Program-made: the position numbers and the translations under genes
Source of the DNA: Solanum dulcamara
Taxonomy: Eukaryota; Streptophyta; Magnoliopsida; Solanales; Solanaceae
Reading direction: 5' to 3'
Assembly: GCF_947179165.1 (NCBI RefSeq)
Contig: NC_077243.1
Coordinates: forward strand, 47,322,501 to 47,386,500
DNA: 64,000 bases
Shown: positions 24,698 to 36,719 of the stretch, piece by piece
Layout of the letters: each line of letters begins with the position of its first letter
Position numbering within the stretch: the stretch's first letter is position 1
The notes under the pieces: generated by a model
Seen by the model: the letters and a program-made list of their open reading frames with translations, nothing else
Databases searched by the model: none
What the model was told of the DNA's origin: nothing

Positions 24698-24709
24698 TGG
24701 TATCAGAGT
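24698..24709 (+). promoter_or_regulatory. Primer binding site of A internal1
   Basis: TGGTATCAGAGT, one mismatch at the end from the initiator tRNA-Met complement, 4 bases after the LTR end. It confirms plus-strand orientation. Confidence 0.9.
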
Positions 24710-24801
24710 TTGAGGTTTTGAATAGTTAATGATTCATGTCGTGCCCTAGAATTGTCCTAAGATTTCCTGTAACTAACGAATCATTTTATGTCCTCTAGAT
24801 C

Positions 24802-25780
24802 ATGCCTCTAAGAAGAGTACCTCCGCCTAGAGCTATTGATGTTATCGGGGACTAAGTTCCTTCGATTCCTAGTGATCCAATATAAAGAGGTGTTGATGCT
24901 AATAAGGAACAAGTCCCTAATGATCCTCTAGCCGAACAAGTGACTAATTTAGAATTTTGTGATACCATCATATTATTAGCTTGGGCTATGACCATTCAAT
25001 GAAATCAACAGAAGGTGACTCCTATGAATGCGAGTGGTAAGAAAAGGAAATGGGTCAGCCAAAGGAATGCTATGAGGGGGAAAACTTTAATCATCTAAGG
25101 ATGTCAAAAGGAAAAAACATTTAGCTCGAATGTTAGGGAGAATGATAGGAAGAAAAGGACCTACCCCTCATGCTACTGGTGTAGTAAGAACTATTTTAGG
25201 GAGTGCCTGGACGATAAATATAGTTTCTATAGTTATGGCAAGAGTGGACATAAGAAGAGGGACTGTCCGATGACTACCAGAAGGGGAAGAAAGATGGCTC
25301 GGGCTACTTTATCTGGTAAGTTAAAGGTTTTTGATTTTGTGTGTGTGTATTGTTAGATTCAGGAGCCAATTTGTAGTTATTTACTCCATTTCTTTCAAAT
25401 AGGTTTGATGTGTTACTTGAAATGTTATTAGAATACTATTTGGTGTTTACTCCTATTGGTGAGTCGATTGTTTGCTAGAAAAATCTATAAGGGTTATCCC
25501 GTGTCTATCTTGCACAAACTTGTTCCTTGTGATCTCATTGACCTTGACATGGTAAATTTTGATGTTATTCTTGGGATAGATTGGTTGCCTATGTCATACA
25601 CTTTTATAGATTATGGAACTCATAGAGTCAAGTTTCAATTCCCAAGTGAGCCCATTCTCAAGTGGAAGGGTCGTGATTCAGTACTTAAAGGTAGGTTCAT
25701 TTCTTGTCTTAAAGCCCAAAAGTTGATTCTAAGGGTTACATTTATCATATTGTGAGGGTTAGAGATGTCAACTGCGAAAG
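24802..25780 (+). pseudogene. A internal1: deleted gag and protease
   Basis: Opens at ATG 24802 (MPLRRVPPPRAID), typical of chromovirus gag. Most of the gag core is missing: an NQQKVTPMNASGKKRK segment follows within 80 codons. A nucleocapsid zinc knuckle follows near 25215-25270, but its first two Cys are replaced (FYSYGKSGHKKRDCP). The aspartic protease C-terminal half is readable in a 99-residue frame at 25456-25755 (VILGIDWLPMSYTFIDYG, then VKFQFPSEPILKWKG and GRFISCLKAQKL). The active-site DSG/DTG part near 25360 is degraded. Several stops and frameshifts rule out function. Confidence 0.75.
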
Positions 25781-26180
25781 TCATTCACTTGAGTCGGCTA
25801 CCATGGTTAATGATTTTTATGACATGAGTGTGCATTCTCATCCAGCTAAGGCTAAGGTTGTGGCCGATGCACTTAATAGGGTGTCTATGGGAAATGCGAC
25901 TCATGTTGATGAAGGGAAGAGGGAGTTGTAAGTGATGTTCATCATTGTCCATATTGGGGGGTTAATTTGAGTAGTTCCGATGATGTTGTGCAAAATGGGT
26001 CCGAATAGACTTTGGTGGTGGATGTTAAGTCAAAACAAGACCTTGATCCATCATTGGTAGAGTTGAAGAAATTAGTGGGAGATAAGGAAGTAGAAGTCTT
26101 TTTCCAAAGGGGAGATGGAGTACTTATTTACCAAGGTCAGTTATGTGTTCCAATGTTAATGATAGTAGACGAGTCATGAT
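25781..26180 (+). pseudogene. A internal1: RNase H end fused to protease end
   Basis: After the protease linker the sequence jumps to HPAKAKVVADALNRVSMGN, the C-terminal end of RNase H. The integrase N-terminal lead-in follows (DPSLVELKKLVGDKE-like, then DGVLIYQGQLCVP). The whole reverse transcriptase and most of RNase H are absent. Internal2 has the same join (near 50545), so the deletion predates both copies. Confidence 0.75.
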
Positions 26181-27145
26181 AGATAGAGAGAGAGAGAGAG
26201 TGGTTGTTCTGTATTATGGTAATTTTTACATATTTATTCCATTTAAGGTTATATACATGGAGGAAGAACTATATGAGATCTTGTTGTGTGCACTAGATAG
26301 GTAAGCGTATATTGGCTTGTCCTTTGGTAAGGGTTGATTGCAATAAGAAAATATAGATGATAAAGGTAGACTTGAACATTCTTAAGTGATGTTGACTTTA
26401 AGGGAGCCATAAAGTTGTTAGAATAGTAGTCTTGGATGTGTAGTTGTCGATATGCAAGTGATTATAGAACTAGGCTCGAATATGGCATTGATGGCATGTT
26501 AGTGGATATATGGTGCATTGGGTGCCTCTTAACTAGGTCTCAAGGTTGATTGAATGTAGCGGTAGGGAGTTGGATAAGATCCTATGTGTATTGCTAAGGT
26601 GGCCTATGAACTTTAGTTATCATTGGACTTGGCATAGGTGCATCCGGTATTTTATGTCTCATTGTTGATTAAATGCATAGGAGATCCTAAGTATATTGTA
26701 CCCTTGGAGAGTATAGGTGCTAAGGAGAGCTTGACCTATGTAAAAATCTCGGTTGAGATTTTTATAGTGGCAAGTGGGAAAGTTGACGATTAAGGAAGTG
26801 GCATCCGTTAAAGTTCTATGGAGGAATCAAGAAGTTGAAGGTGCTACATGAGAGTCGGAGGCCGACATGATGACAATTTATCCTTATTTTTTTCCTTCAA
26901 ACCCCAATCAAGGTATTTAGTTTCCTCATGATCTACGTCTATAAAATTCCTACATTCCATCTTTTTCTATGTTATTCATATGCATACATGTTCATGAAGT
27001 CGATTTTGAAGTCTTGTTTTATGTTAGGTTTGAAAATCACATGCTTATTTCATTTTGATATGTCATTGCATTCATGTTGGGTTGTTAGTCCTCTTTCCAT
27101 GTCCTTTATAAGCTAGTAGAATCTCATTTGAGGAAGAATCTTCCC
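26181..27145 (+). pseudogene. A internal1: degraded integrase tail and chromodomain
   Basis: The integrase catalytic core is not recognisable. The GPY/F end (KVAYELDLA-like near 26600) is followed by VHPVFYVSLLIKCIGD and VPLESIGAKESLTYVKISVEI, with some frame changes, then the chromodomain at about 26800-26880 (VASVKVLWRNQEVEGAT). A chromodomain in this position marks A as a chromovirus and is thought to steer insertion to heterochromatin. 26928-27116 holds only a chance ORF. Confidence 0.65.
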
Positions 27146-27159
27146 AAGGTGGGAGATAT
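27146..27159 (+). promoter_or_regulatory. Polypurine tract of element A
   Basis: AAGGTGGGAGATAT sits directly before the LTR2 start TGTAAGCC at 27160. It confirms plus orientation and LTR2 as the 3' LTR of internal1. Confidence 0.8.
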
Positions 27160-27728
27160 TGTAAGCCCCCGTATGTTCAAAAGTTGAAACAAAGGAAACT
27201 ATCAAGAGAAATAGACTTTCCCAGGGCCTACAAGTTGACTTACAAGTCGTAGGAACTACTATGGGTCATAGGAGTGACTCATAGGGTTGACCCAGAGGGT
27301 TGGAAAATTTCTTAAGTAGGGAAGTCAGTTCAAAGTCAAGATTATGACTCGGGAAGATGACGACTCATAGATTGTTTCTTGGATGAGACCTTTGGTTTTG
27401 TAAATTTGACAAGCCTAGTACTTTTATTGCGACTCAATAGGACGAGTCGTAGGATGAGTCCTGAGTTTTAATTTTTGACTAAGTGAAGGGGGAAGTTTAC
27501 AAATCATTTGTAGCCCTCGTAGGAGAGTCGACGACTTGTAAGGAGGAGTCATAGAAGCCAAAGGTGTTTTCCAGTAGCTATTGTTTCATATGCTTGGGTT
27601 TGACGATTTGGGTCTACAACCTGTAGAGGAAATGACGATCCGTAGAGGGACATCCGTAGGGGTTATCCTTAATTGTGAATTGGTGTTAAATTTAATTCTT
27701 CAGTGTGAGAATAGATTTGGAGATGTTT
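27160..27728 (+). mobile_element. Element A LTR2, first part
   Basis: Opens TGTAAGCCCC and parallels LTR1 from 20312 to about 20916. It stops at TGTTT (27724-27728), the target duplication of element B, and resumes at 47350. Confidence 0.9.
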
Positions 27729-29165
27729 TTTCATGACTCAATTTCTCTGGTCATGATGGCGCCTACTATGACCCTCCAGTAGGCAAGCCGACTCATATCC
27801 CGGAACTATGAGTAATATTATGTCAAGGTAGAAGACCAATAACACAATTAAAACCATTATGAAATAATAAGAACATAAATGAACGGACAAAACTAAATGA
27901 AATATATACAAATAAAAAGATTACTCCCAGAACCTGGAAGTCACATATACAGAGCTACTACCAAAAAGTGTCCACGTCTCAAAAGTGGACCATAGAAACA
28001 AGGTTGTCTAAAAAAGAAAAAGACAAGCAAAATATATGACCAAAGGGAGACGGGTAACTCCAGAACGCTAAGTTCTCACCTCGCCTCTGATCAAGATAGA
28101 AACTAGCTCTAATCAATGCCGGTAGCTAGTACTTGGACCTGGATCATGAAAACAGATGCAAATTGTAGTGTGAGTACCAAAAGAATAGGTACCCAGTAGC
28201 CATCATAGGTGTACTGAGCAAGAAAAACAAAATTAAACTGAAATGTAAGAAAATAATCACAACCAAAGACAAGTCAAGAAGTAAATTTAGATATGTACAC
28301 AAGCGTACTCAACACACAAAGAGACAGAACTAGCTAAATATGCTACGCTCCAATAAACCCGACTAGTACACTAGTGCACAAGTCTGTAGGTAATAACCTG
28401 AATGGACCCCCATAAGCCCAACAGGAGCAAACATAGTTGAAGTAAAAAGAGCGGATCTGATAAAGTACTAACAATACAACCAATTTCCCAGACTTGAACC
28501 GGACCATCCCAAAAGCCTAAAACCTTAACCCAAATATGAGAGTAGATAAGTACTTGAAACAATGATTGATTAGAGGATCAGGGACCTAAACCAAAATTTG
28601 AAAGCAACCACGGACTTGAATCGGGTGATAGATAATCGTAGATTTAAGCCACGTATAAGCTAGACCATGGACTTTAATCAAGCAATAGTAGCTAAGGATT
28701 GGAACCAAAGTGAGTATGGAGCGACGAACTTGAACCACGGCTAAGTGAAGAGTGATAAACTTGAGCTGAGCGATAATAAAGGTGGTGGAATCGAACCACA
28801 GCCATATAAGGAGTGACAAAGTTGAACCGAGGCTACAATAATAAGCTAGAGGCTATAACCCTATCCGATGGAGTGAAATAAGGACTTGAACCACTAAAAA
28901 AGGTGAGTCGGTCCAAATTAGGATTACCGATCAACCGACCTTCATGGAAATACCCAAAAACTGAGCGCCATCAATGAATCACTCCAGCCTGAACCACAGC
29001 CAACCAGAATCATCAAATAGACTTCTAGAATCAAGAACCAAGCAATATATATAGAACCGATAGGAGAATAGGGCATTATGGCGGTAAGGTCTCAAAGCTG
29101 TGTTACTACCCATCTAAAGCTTAGACTATCAGCTTAAGTTTTCTATATAGTCTACAGGGAGCTAA
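27729..29165 (-). mobile_element. B 3' LTR, first part
   Basis: Begins TTTCATGACTC, the minus-strand LTR end (TGTCATGAC in relatives). The left target copy TGTTT is at 27724-27728; the right copy follows 47349. It contains a few diverged ACTTGAACC units at 28490-28880. It stops at GGGAGCTAA where the D-type LTR enters. Confidence 0.85.
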
Positions 29166-29788
29166 TGTTACACCCCGTACTTTTGTACCTTGCAACGCAT
29201 TTTTAAGTCCCTTGAAAGGCTCTTAAGTTTCTTGTAAGGATCGTAAGCCTCTTAAGTTTCTTAAGGTTTCTTAAAGTTTCTTAAAGATTCTTAAGAACTC
29301 TTAAGCTCTTAAGGGCTACCATGTGAGCCAGATAATCTATAATGTTACCAAACAACTCTAAGGAAAGGAGAATGTGATACCCCATACTAGAGAAGATTGG
29401 AAATAGAGTTATAAGAATCTGGAAGAAGTTGGAGACCAAATAATGAGTCATAGGATTCTACTTATCTATGTAAGTTACCAACTTGGAAATCTTACATAGT
29501 TGAGCTGCTTCAGTATATACCAAGCTTACGTAGTAAAGATTACATAGGTTCGTAAACTAAGACGAGATTACGAACCCACGAGAGGGAAAAGAGAGTGCTA
29601 TGTGGCAGCATGAGAGAGTGACACATGGAAGCATGAGAGAGTTCCATGTGGAAGCAACTTGAGCAAAGGTGGTGGGCCCCCATATGTCACATGGTAGCCC
29701 AAGGTTGGAAGGGTGGTGTGTTGGCCCAATGAGGGCTTGACATGTGTCACCACTTAGGGGTTGACATGTGTCACCTCCTAAAGTGGCC

Positions 29789-29796
29789 TATATATT
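29789..29796 (+). promoter_or_regulatory. Putative TATA box of D-type LTR
   Basis: TATATATT lies 25 bp after GACATGTGTCACC. The same motif pair occurs in LTR J on the opposite strand. Confidence 0.5.
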
Positions 29797-30265
29797 TAGA
29801 TATTTTATGATCAACCTTATCAACAAGTCATTATTTTCAAAGTTCAAGAGGCTTCTAGAGAAAGAAAGAAGAGAAGAGAAATCTAGAACTAGAGAGAGTA
29901 GATTTGGCCAAGGAGAAAAAAAAGGTAAGTCTCCGAATTCATTCCATGAATTAATTATCTAGGTTTTAACACTATGTTTTTAAGGTGTTAGTAATAAAAA
30001 TTTATAATTTTTATCAGCCCAAAATGTTATCAAACAGCCATGAAATTTTAGGCACGCTAAAGGAACTTCCGAGGCAAGTTTCGATGAGTTTGATGAGTTT
30101 CGGGCAAGGTAAGGGTTTTCCTTTCAAATTGGAGTTTATGATGTCTTTATGAGGTATATTACATGTCTTAAATAAGGTTGAAAGTGGAAAAATAGCATAA
30201 GGATGCTAGACGCTAGAAACAAACTAAATTAAAGTTGTAGTAGCTAAACTAAAGTCATGTAGTGT

Positions 30266-30470
30266 TTTTTTTTGGGAACAGACCCTACACGAGGCTCCCA
30301 CCTCTCATGCACAGTTAGGGGTTGAGCTGCACCTCTAAGCCTTAACATAAATAAAATTATAAAAATACACGAAGAGGGAAATAAACCTTACCTCTGATCT
30401 TAAGTTGGTTCATAAGTTGGCTAACCTACTAAGGTCGGCCAACTCATCCCCGACCTTGTGTTTCATGGCT
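30266..30470 (-). mobile_element. Retroposon 3' tail (R family) in D-type LTR
   Basis: A T-run on the plus strand, then GGGAACAGACCCTACACGAG and on to GGTCGGCCAACTCATCCC. The reverse complement matches the final 200 bp of the 874 bp insert R (42740-42947). Blocks shared in order are GGGGATGAGTT, TTATGAACCA, GAGGTAAGGTTTAT, GAGAGGTGGGAGCCTCGTG and an A-rich end. It is absent from LTR J at the matching place. Target duplications are not clear. This looks like a severely 5'-truncated copy of the same non-LTR family. Confidence 0.7.
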
Positions 30471-31797
30471 GTAAAGTGTTTTTAAAATGGTGTGGGTGCT
30501 TCTGGTTGCATCCACACGACCCTCCGTTTGGTATAATTAATGATTTTGTGAAATAAAGATTTAAAAACTCTATTTTGGTATCGTAGTTTAGAGCTAGTTG
30601 TTTGAAGCTTGTATTGTGTAATGTTGAAGTGATTTACTTATAAATATGTTGTTGGTTGTTGTTTTTGCTATGGTTGTTGATGTTTTTGCCGAGTAAAAAT
30701 CTCGGGGATGTTGAAGTTATAGGGGAAATGCTGCCCGATTTTCGGTAGCTTCGAAACTAGTAACAAACTAGTTGAGGGTAATGGATAGGAAATGACTCCT
30801 ATTAGTACTTGGTTGTAGAGTGGAATATTGGAAAGTGAAAGGTTATTAACCTTAGTATTACTTTCATGTCAAATAGGTTAAGGATATATCAAGACAAGCC
30901 GGATTTTAATTAATCCTTGAAAAGGTATGTGAAGCTTTCTCTTTGCATGTTTTGGCACAAGTATCTAAAGCTACCCTTCTTCGCTCTTAATATGTCTTTG
31001 ACATAAGTACGATGTTATAATGCTATGATTAATCACCGAGTCCCATCATGGGTCATGTATATTATATGATGGTATGGTAAAGCAATGAGAAAGTTATGAT
31101 ACCAAGCTCATGACAGACCAGGTACGATAAATGTATTAATGACTCTATGAGGGAAAGTAGAGGGTATGTAAAGCTTATATTCTTTCTTCTTTTGGAATGA
31201 CCCATAGAAAGCCAATGGAAGAAGAATGCACAAAGTCTACAAGAAGCTCTTATTCTTAAGTACACTAGGATGGCTAACGTTTTTCATTTCCTAGAACTTA
31301 TGTCCTTTTGCCTCGATTCATGGGAAAGTGTCCAACCTTCCTATGTTGGTATAATTTATGTTGTGGTATAAATAATGACTCTTATTCACTCCTTTAAGCT
31401 AGAACTCTTCCAATAATTAAACTATGGCTTCTCAAGTTTTTCTATACCTTGGGAAGTAGTAAGTAGGTAAAGTTAATCTTCTTTTTTTGGCATTAACTTT
31501 ATAAAACAAATAGACGAAGTATATGTGTTCCCAAGGAAGCTCCCATTCTAAAAGCCACTAAGATGGCCATTTTCTTGACTTACAAAAGATATTTTATTAC
31601 GCCTTGAAATGAGTGGATGATTCCAAAAGTTCTACTTTGATGCAAACCATAATGACACTCCAAAGGTACTTGTTATGGATATTGTTTTAATTTTTGAATG
31701 ATAGTTCATTTTGATTATTTCAACAAGTCTCCAATGATGGTTTAAATTGCATATGGTTACTCACTACTCTACTCGTGTATACCATAACCCTTCTATC

Positions 31798-32060
31798 CTC
31801 GAGTCCCGGCATAGGTACAAAATCATGCGTAGTTCACTGCATTATCCACCGAGCCCCTCATTAAAGGGTCGTGTATGCTATATAAAGACATGGTAATGCA
31901 ATGACATGATCCACTCACCGAGTCCATCACTAGAAGGCCGGGTACATATGTATATTTATGATGATGTGTTGTGATAAGGGGATGTTGGCATCGGGCCCTA
32001 TGGTGGTCCTACATTTATATAATTCACCAAGTCCTTGAAAGGGCCAGCTATATTGTACGA
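31798..32060 (+). repeat. ACCGAGTCC tandem units in D-type LTR
   Basis: Loosely repeated units of about 50-110 bp, each with CACCGAGTCC or a variant, then a short C-run and G-run able to pair, then GGGTATG-like text (starts near 31798, 31847, 31916, 32025; an isolated one at 31034). Similar units occur at 17255 and 17500 in the other plus-strand copy. Confidence 0.6.
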
Positions 32061-32320
32061 TATAAGAATGCATGTTTTTTATTATTATTCAAAAGGTACA
32101 GGTATAGTGTTTTCTTAAGTGACATAATTATCCGCTGACTCTCTATTCCAAATATGTTTCGACTTATGCTATGTATGCTTTATATACTCAATACATATAT
32201 CGTACTGACCTCCCTTTCTTCGGGGGGCTGCGTTCATGCCCGCAGGTATAGACGCATGTTTGGAGACCCACCAGCTTAGGACTCCTAACAGCAAGTTTGG
32301 AAGAAGCTCCATTTTATCAA

Positions 32321-33026
32321 TTTCCTAGACCTCTACGAACTCATCAAAGGGCCTAATTTTCACCAAGTTCAAATATTCCAATAAAGTCCTCGAAATTCAA
32401 TTAAAATCCTGTGCGTGCAAATGATATATGCTACCCCAACAAATTAGACATTTCGGACTCAATAGAGTAGTTAAAATTTCTATATAAGGTCATTATGACT
32501 TGAAGTGGGTCCAACACCCAAGTGCCATTTTGAGCTAAATTCCACAACGGCCCTTAGGATTAGACTAGAAGTCTTAGAAATCAAACAAAGGGTCGTTCTA
32601 GACTAAACTCAACATTTAAGAAGTAACCGTTCTTTCATAATTTCCATCTAAGCACGTTTTCCAATAAGGTTGACCAAAGTCAACCATGGGCCAAATTTCA
32701 AAGACAAAAGTACCAAATGGCCCCAAACTCATATTGATTGTCTTGATACTCATGTCGATCATGCTACTAGCTTAATTTGGCCATTTCAGGACTGATCGAA
32801 CCGTCAAAATTTGATTCTGAGGTTGTTTTCCTGAAGTTATGATTGAAGTCAACTTTTCAAGTTATAAAAGCTCCAAATTTGGGAAACGGGCCTAAAACCC
32901 AAACGAACGACCAGGAGATCTAACAGTTAATAGTAGAAAGTCATCAATTACTTAGGGTCACTACAAGAATGCCCTAAACGATGGAATGAATGCTTTAATT
33001 CAAAAATTACCTGCAGGGTCATTACA
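32321..33026 (-). mobile_element. B 3' LTR, second part
   Basis: Matches the B 5' LTR from about 46660 to its end and closes GGTCATTACA, the LTR start in minus sense. The exact left edge is uncertain by about 30 bp because of the deletion at the D junction. Confidence 0.75.
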
Positions 33027-33067
33027 GCATCCACTACTAAAAGAACTTTTGTCCGCAAAAATAAGAG

Positions 33068-33330
33068 TCAAGTACTTGAAGGGTCAAATAAGCCAGGGAA
33101 GTGTGCCCATATGTCATGCTTAGTCTCCCAGGTAGCCTACTCAACTGGATGATGCCTCCACTGGACCTTAACCACAAAAATGGCTCTGGATCCTAACTAC
33201 CTGATATCTTTGGCCAAAATAGCAACAGGCTCCTCAATGTAGCTCAAACGATCATCTAAGTCAACCGCATCATACTGAAGCACATGAGACTCGTCTGGAA
33301 CATACTGGTGTAGCATTGAAATATGAAAGA
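33068..33330 (-). pseudogene. B chromodomain
   Basis: The end of pol: VFHISMLHQYVPDESHVLQY, a linker, then VKVQWRHHPVE, a stop where Glu is usual, ATWET, and a short LFDPSST tail before the final stop. Chromodomains of this class target integration to marked chromatin. One internal stop comes before the module near 33190 and one lies inside it. Confidence 0.75.
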
Positions 33331-33345
33331 CCAAGTGAATAGATA

Positions 33346-34150
33346 TTAAAAGGGTGTAGGCAAAGCTATCTCATATGCAACCTTGCCAACTGTCATCAAT
33401 ATATCAAAAAGGCCAATATACCTAGGGCTAAGCTTGCCCTGCCTCCCAAATCTCTCCATGTTATTCATGGGCAATACACGGAGGAAGACCTTGTCACTGA
33501 CAGCAAATCTCAATGGCTGACGCCTACAATCCGCATAACTTTTTTGTCTACTCTGAGCTGTCTCAAGTCTATCCAGAATCACCCTCACATGATCTAAAGC
33601 CTCCTGCATCAAGTTTATACTGCACTGCTAGGGCTTCGTCGACTCAAACCTACAAATTGAAGAGCGACAATGCCTACTATATAAGGCCTTGAATGGTGCA
33701 ATCTAAATATTAGAGTGGTAGCTACTGCTGTACGTAAACTATGCTAAAGAGAAAAACTAATCCTACTACCCCCCAAAATCCATAACACAAGCCTACAACA
33801 TATCCTCGAGAACCTGAATAGTGTGCTCCAACTGGCTATCGGTCTCTAGGTGGAAAGTTGTTCTAAGGTCGACACGGGTACCCAACTTCTCCAGACAATT
33901 CCTCCAAAATCTGGATGTGAAATGTGAGCCCTGATTTGAGATGATAGAAATAGGCACACTATCAAGGCGATCTACCTCCCGAATATAGATATAGGCCAAC
34001 CTCTCAGCATTGTAGAAAGTATGAATGAGGAGGACGTGTGGTGACTTGGTCAATCAATCCACGATGACCCAAATACTATCAAGGCCACAAGAAGTATGAG
34101 GTAACCCCACAATGAAGTCCATGGTAATCTGCTACCACTTCTATGCCTCA
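33346..34150 (-). pseudogene. B integrase core and GPY/F region
   Basis: The core reads DSIWVIVD with the first catalytic Asp, then a stop at once. The second catalytic Asp is Asn (SIISNQGSHFTSRFW). The Glu is kept (QLEHTIQVLEDML at 33800). The GPY/F part is open at 33346-33612 (SYADCRRQPLRF, then GKLSPRYIGLFDIL). The Asp-to-Asn change alone would inactivate it. Confidence 0.8.
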
Positions 34151-34599
34151 AATCTTTGTCCTTAACCTACTGACAATTGAAGCAACGAAACACATAATCC
34201 ATTATATCTCTCCTCATGCCGCTCCATTAGTAATTCTGCCTCAACTCACAATACATCTTAGCAGTACCCAGATAATAGAATATCTAGAATCATAGGCCTC
34301 GCTAAGCATCAACTAAATAAAACCCCCAACTCTTGAAGCATACATATAACCACCAAACCTCGAAACCCCATCTAATTCTAAAGTAGCCGGTCGATGTAAT
34401 CTCCTAAAACCCGATCTCGAAGTGTAGCTAACTCCTCATCTTCAAACTAATGGCAGCAAATCTAATCCAATAGAGATGACTGGGCTCCCACATAAGCTAA
34501 CACACACTGGGAATTAAAAAAGTCAAGTCGAATCATCTGGTTAACTAAGGACTGGATATCCAAAGCTAATGGTCACACCACAGTAGAAAGGAAGGCTAG

Positions 34600-34902
34600 A
34601 CTACCCATACTCACCACCTTTCGACTCATGGCGTATTCTACTACATTTGCCTTGCCTAGATTATATAAGATAGAGAGGTCATAGTCCTTCAGGAGCTCAA
34701 TCCAGTGGCACTACCTTAAATTAAGATCCCGCTACCTGATAATATACTTAAGGATCCTATGATCAGTGTAAATCTCGCATTGAACTCCATACAAGTAATG
34801 CCTCCAAATCTTAAGAGCAAAAACTACTGTTGCTAACTCCAAGTCTTGAGTGGGGTAGTTGCGCTCAACAAGATTAAGCTGCCTCGACGCATAAGAAATA
34901 AT
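34600..34902 (-). pseudogene. B RNase H remainder
   Basis: Continues from the DAS motif through a readable but stop-broken RNase H, with [13 protein letters not shown] text near 34680 and a VVEYAMS-type end near 34630. It connects to the integrase zinc-binding region, which is degraded at 34150-34450. Confidence 0.6.
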
Positions 34903-35674
34903 TTAGCCCTGCTGCATCAGTAAAAAACCCAAACCAATACTGGATGCATCATAATAAATGGTGAATCCCTCGCCCTCTACTAGAAGAGTAAATATTGGAG
35001 CAGTGGTAAGCAACTCCTTGAGCCTCCGAAAGAATCTCTCATACTCCTCTGACCACAAAAATGGAATATCCTTGTGAGTCAATCGAGTAAGAGGTGTCTT
35101 TATAGTAAAGAACCCCTCGACAAAGAGCCTGTAGTGCCCTGCCAATCTGATGAAGCTACGAATCTCAGTCATAGAAGTGGGCCTGGCCCAATCACAAATA
35201 GCCACAATCTTTGCTGGATCTACCATTATGCCATACTTGGACACCACGTGCCCCAAGAATGCTATAAACTTAAGCCAAAACTCACACTTTGAGAACTTAA
35301 CATAAAGCCGCTGATTCTCAAATTCTAGAGCACTACTCTCAAACGTTGCTCATGCTTATCTCTGCTCCACGAGTATACCAGAATGTCATCGATGAAGAAT
35401 TGACAAATGAGTCCAAGTACGACATAAACATCCGAGTCATCAAGTTAATAAATGCAGGAGGGGCTTTAGTCAACCCAAAAGATATTACTAGGAACACATA
35501 GTGGTTGTAACGAGTCCTAAATGTTGTCTTAGAGATGTCCGCTGCCCTAATCCTCATCTGGTAGTAGTCGGATCTCAAATCAATCTTACAAAATACCATG
35601 ACAACCTGAAGTTTGTCAAAAAGACCATCAACTCTAGGCATGGGGTAATGGTTCTTCACTGTCACCTTGTTCAA
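34903..35674 (-). pseudogene. B reverse transcriptase and connection
   Basis: RT fingers and palm read [46 protein letters not shown]. The catalytic box FIDD is intact at 35385-35396 but sits in a different frame from the upstream part, so a frameshift lies between 35396 and about 35440. The connection ([29 protein letters not shown]) and the start of RNase H ([17 protein letters not shown]) are open at 34903-35256. Confidence 0.85.
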
Positions 35675-36386
35675 CTACCTATAATCAATAAACATCTACA
35701 TAGTACCATCCTTCTTCTTAATGAATAGGAATGGGCACCCCAAGGCGATATACTAGGCCGAATAAATCCCTCATCTAAGAGATCTTAAAACTAAACATTA
35801 TGCTCCTTGAGCTCTATGGGGGCGATACGATATGGTGGGATGGAAATTGGATGAGTACTCAGCTATACACCAATAGAGAGGTCGTTATTCCGATCAAGAG
35901 GAATGCTAGGAATATCAACAAGAAACATATCTACAAACTCTCAAACTATAGGTATTGAATCAATCGTAGGACCTTTTCTACTCATATCTCTAACACAAGC
36001 CAAGTATGCTAAGCACCCTCTAGCCACCAACCTTTTAGCCCAAGCAAAAGAAATCACCCCAACTGGCATACGACTACAAAAGCCCTACGACACCACCGGC
36101 GAAATACTAGGCATGGCTAAGGTAATAGTCTTGGTATAGCAATTCAATACCGAGTAGTAAGGGAATAACCAATCCATACCCAGAATCAAATTAAAATCAA
36201 CCATATCAAGCAAAATAAGATCAACCCTAGTGTCCATCCCTAAATAGTCACTACGCAGGATCTAAAGACCTAATCCACTACTAAAGAATCACCTACTATG
36301 GTCAAAACACGTAATGGCTCAACTAAGTGCTCCTCACTCATACTCAATCGAAGGGTACAATATATAAAGATATAAGAATAGGTGGA

Positions 36387-36560
36387 GCCTATATCGAATA
36401 AAGCGGATGTGGGCTGATGACATAATAAAATTGTACCTGTGATAATATCATCCGAGGCCTCAGCCTATGCTCAAGCTGGAACTGCATAAAAGTGTGCCTA
36501 GGTGCCTCTACCCTTCGCATCAACCCTGACCCCTGCTCTTCCACCTCAGGGACCTCCCCG
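36387..36560 (-). pseudogene. B protease active-site region
   Basis: The sequence ILLCHQPTSALFDIGSTYSY places the active-site triad at 36387-36395, but Thr of D-T-G is Ile here. Retroviral-type aspartic proteases need D-T/S-G, so activity is not expected. Confidence 0.75.
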
Positions 36561-36677
36561 TGCACCCTGATGACCACTCCTGTAGTCTTGGCCCTGGCCT
36601 CATCCTCTAAATAGAGATGCTGCTGCTGGTGCAGGTCCAGCTTCTTTTAGTGATAGTAAGACTGGCCTATGGTGAGG

Positions 36678-36719
36678 GCACTCATAAGACCAATGAACTA
36701 GCTCTCCATACTCATAGCA
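36678..36719 (-). pseudogene. B gag zinc knuckle
   Basis: CYEYGELVHWSYEC: spacing of a CX2CX4HX4C knuckle with the second Cys changed to Tyr. Element I keeps all four ligands at the same place (63865-63906). Confidence 0.8.

Larger units (their letters stand above)
29166..32320 (+). mobile_element. D-type LTR inside B 3' LTR, 3' end missing
   Basis: Opens TGTTACACCCCGTACTTT followed by CTTAAG-type repeats. It has a TATA box at 29789-29796 and the GCTGCCC block near 30730. ACCGAGTCC units lie at about 31798, 31847, 31916 and 32025. The CTTTCTTCGGGG and ATGCCCGCAGG block follows at 32215-32245. Compared with 16501-18113 it lacks the last 350 bp or so. About 1.2 kb of B LTR is also missing at its right edge, because B resumes at a point matching 46660. 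A deletion therefore followed or came with the insertion. Confidence 0.8.
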
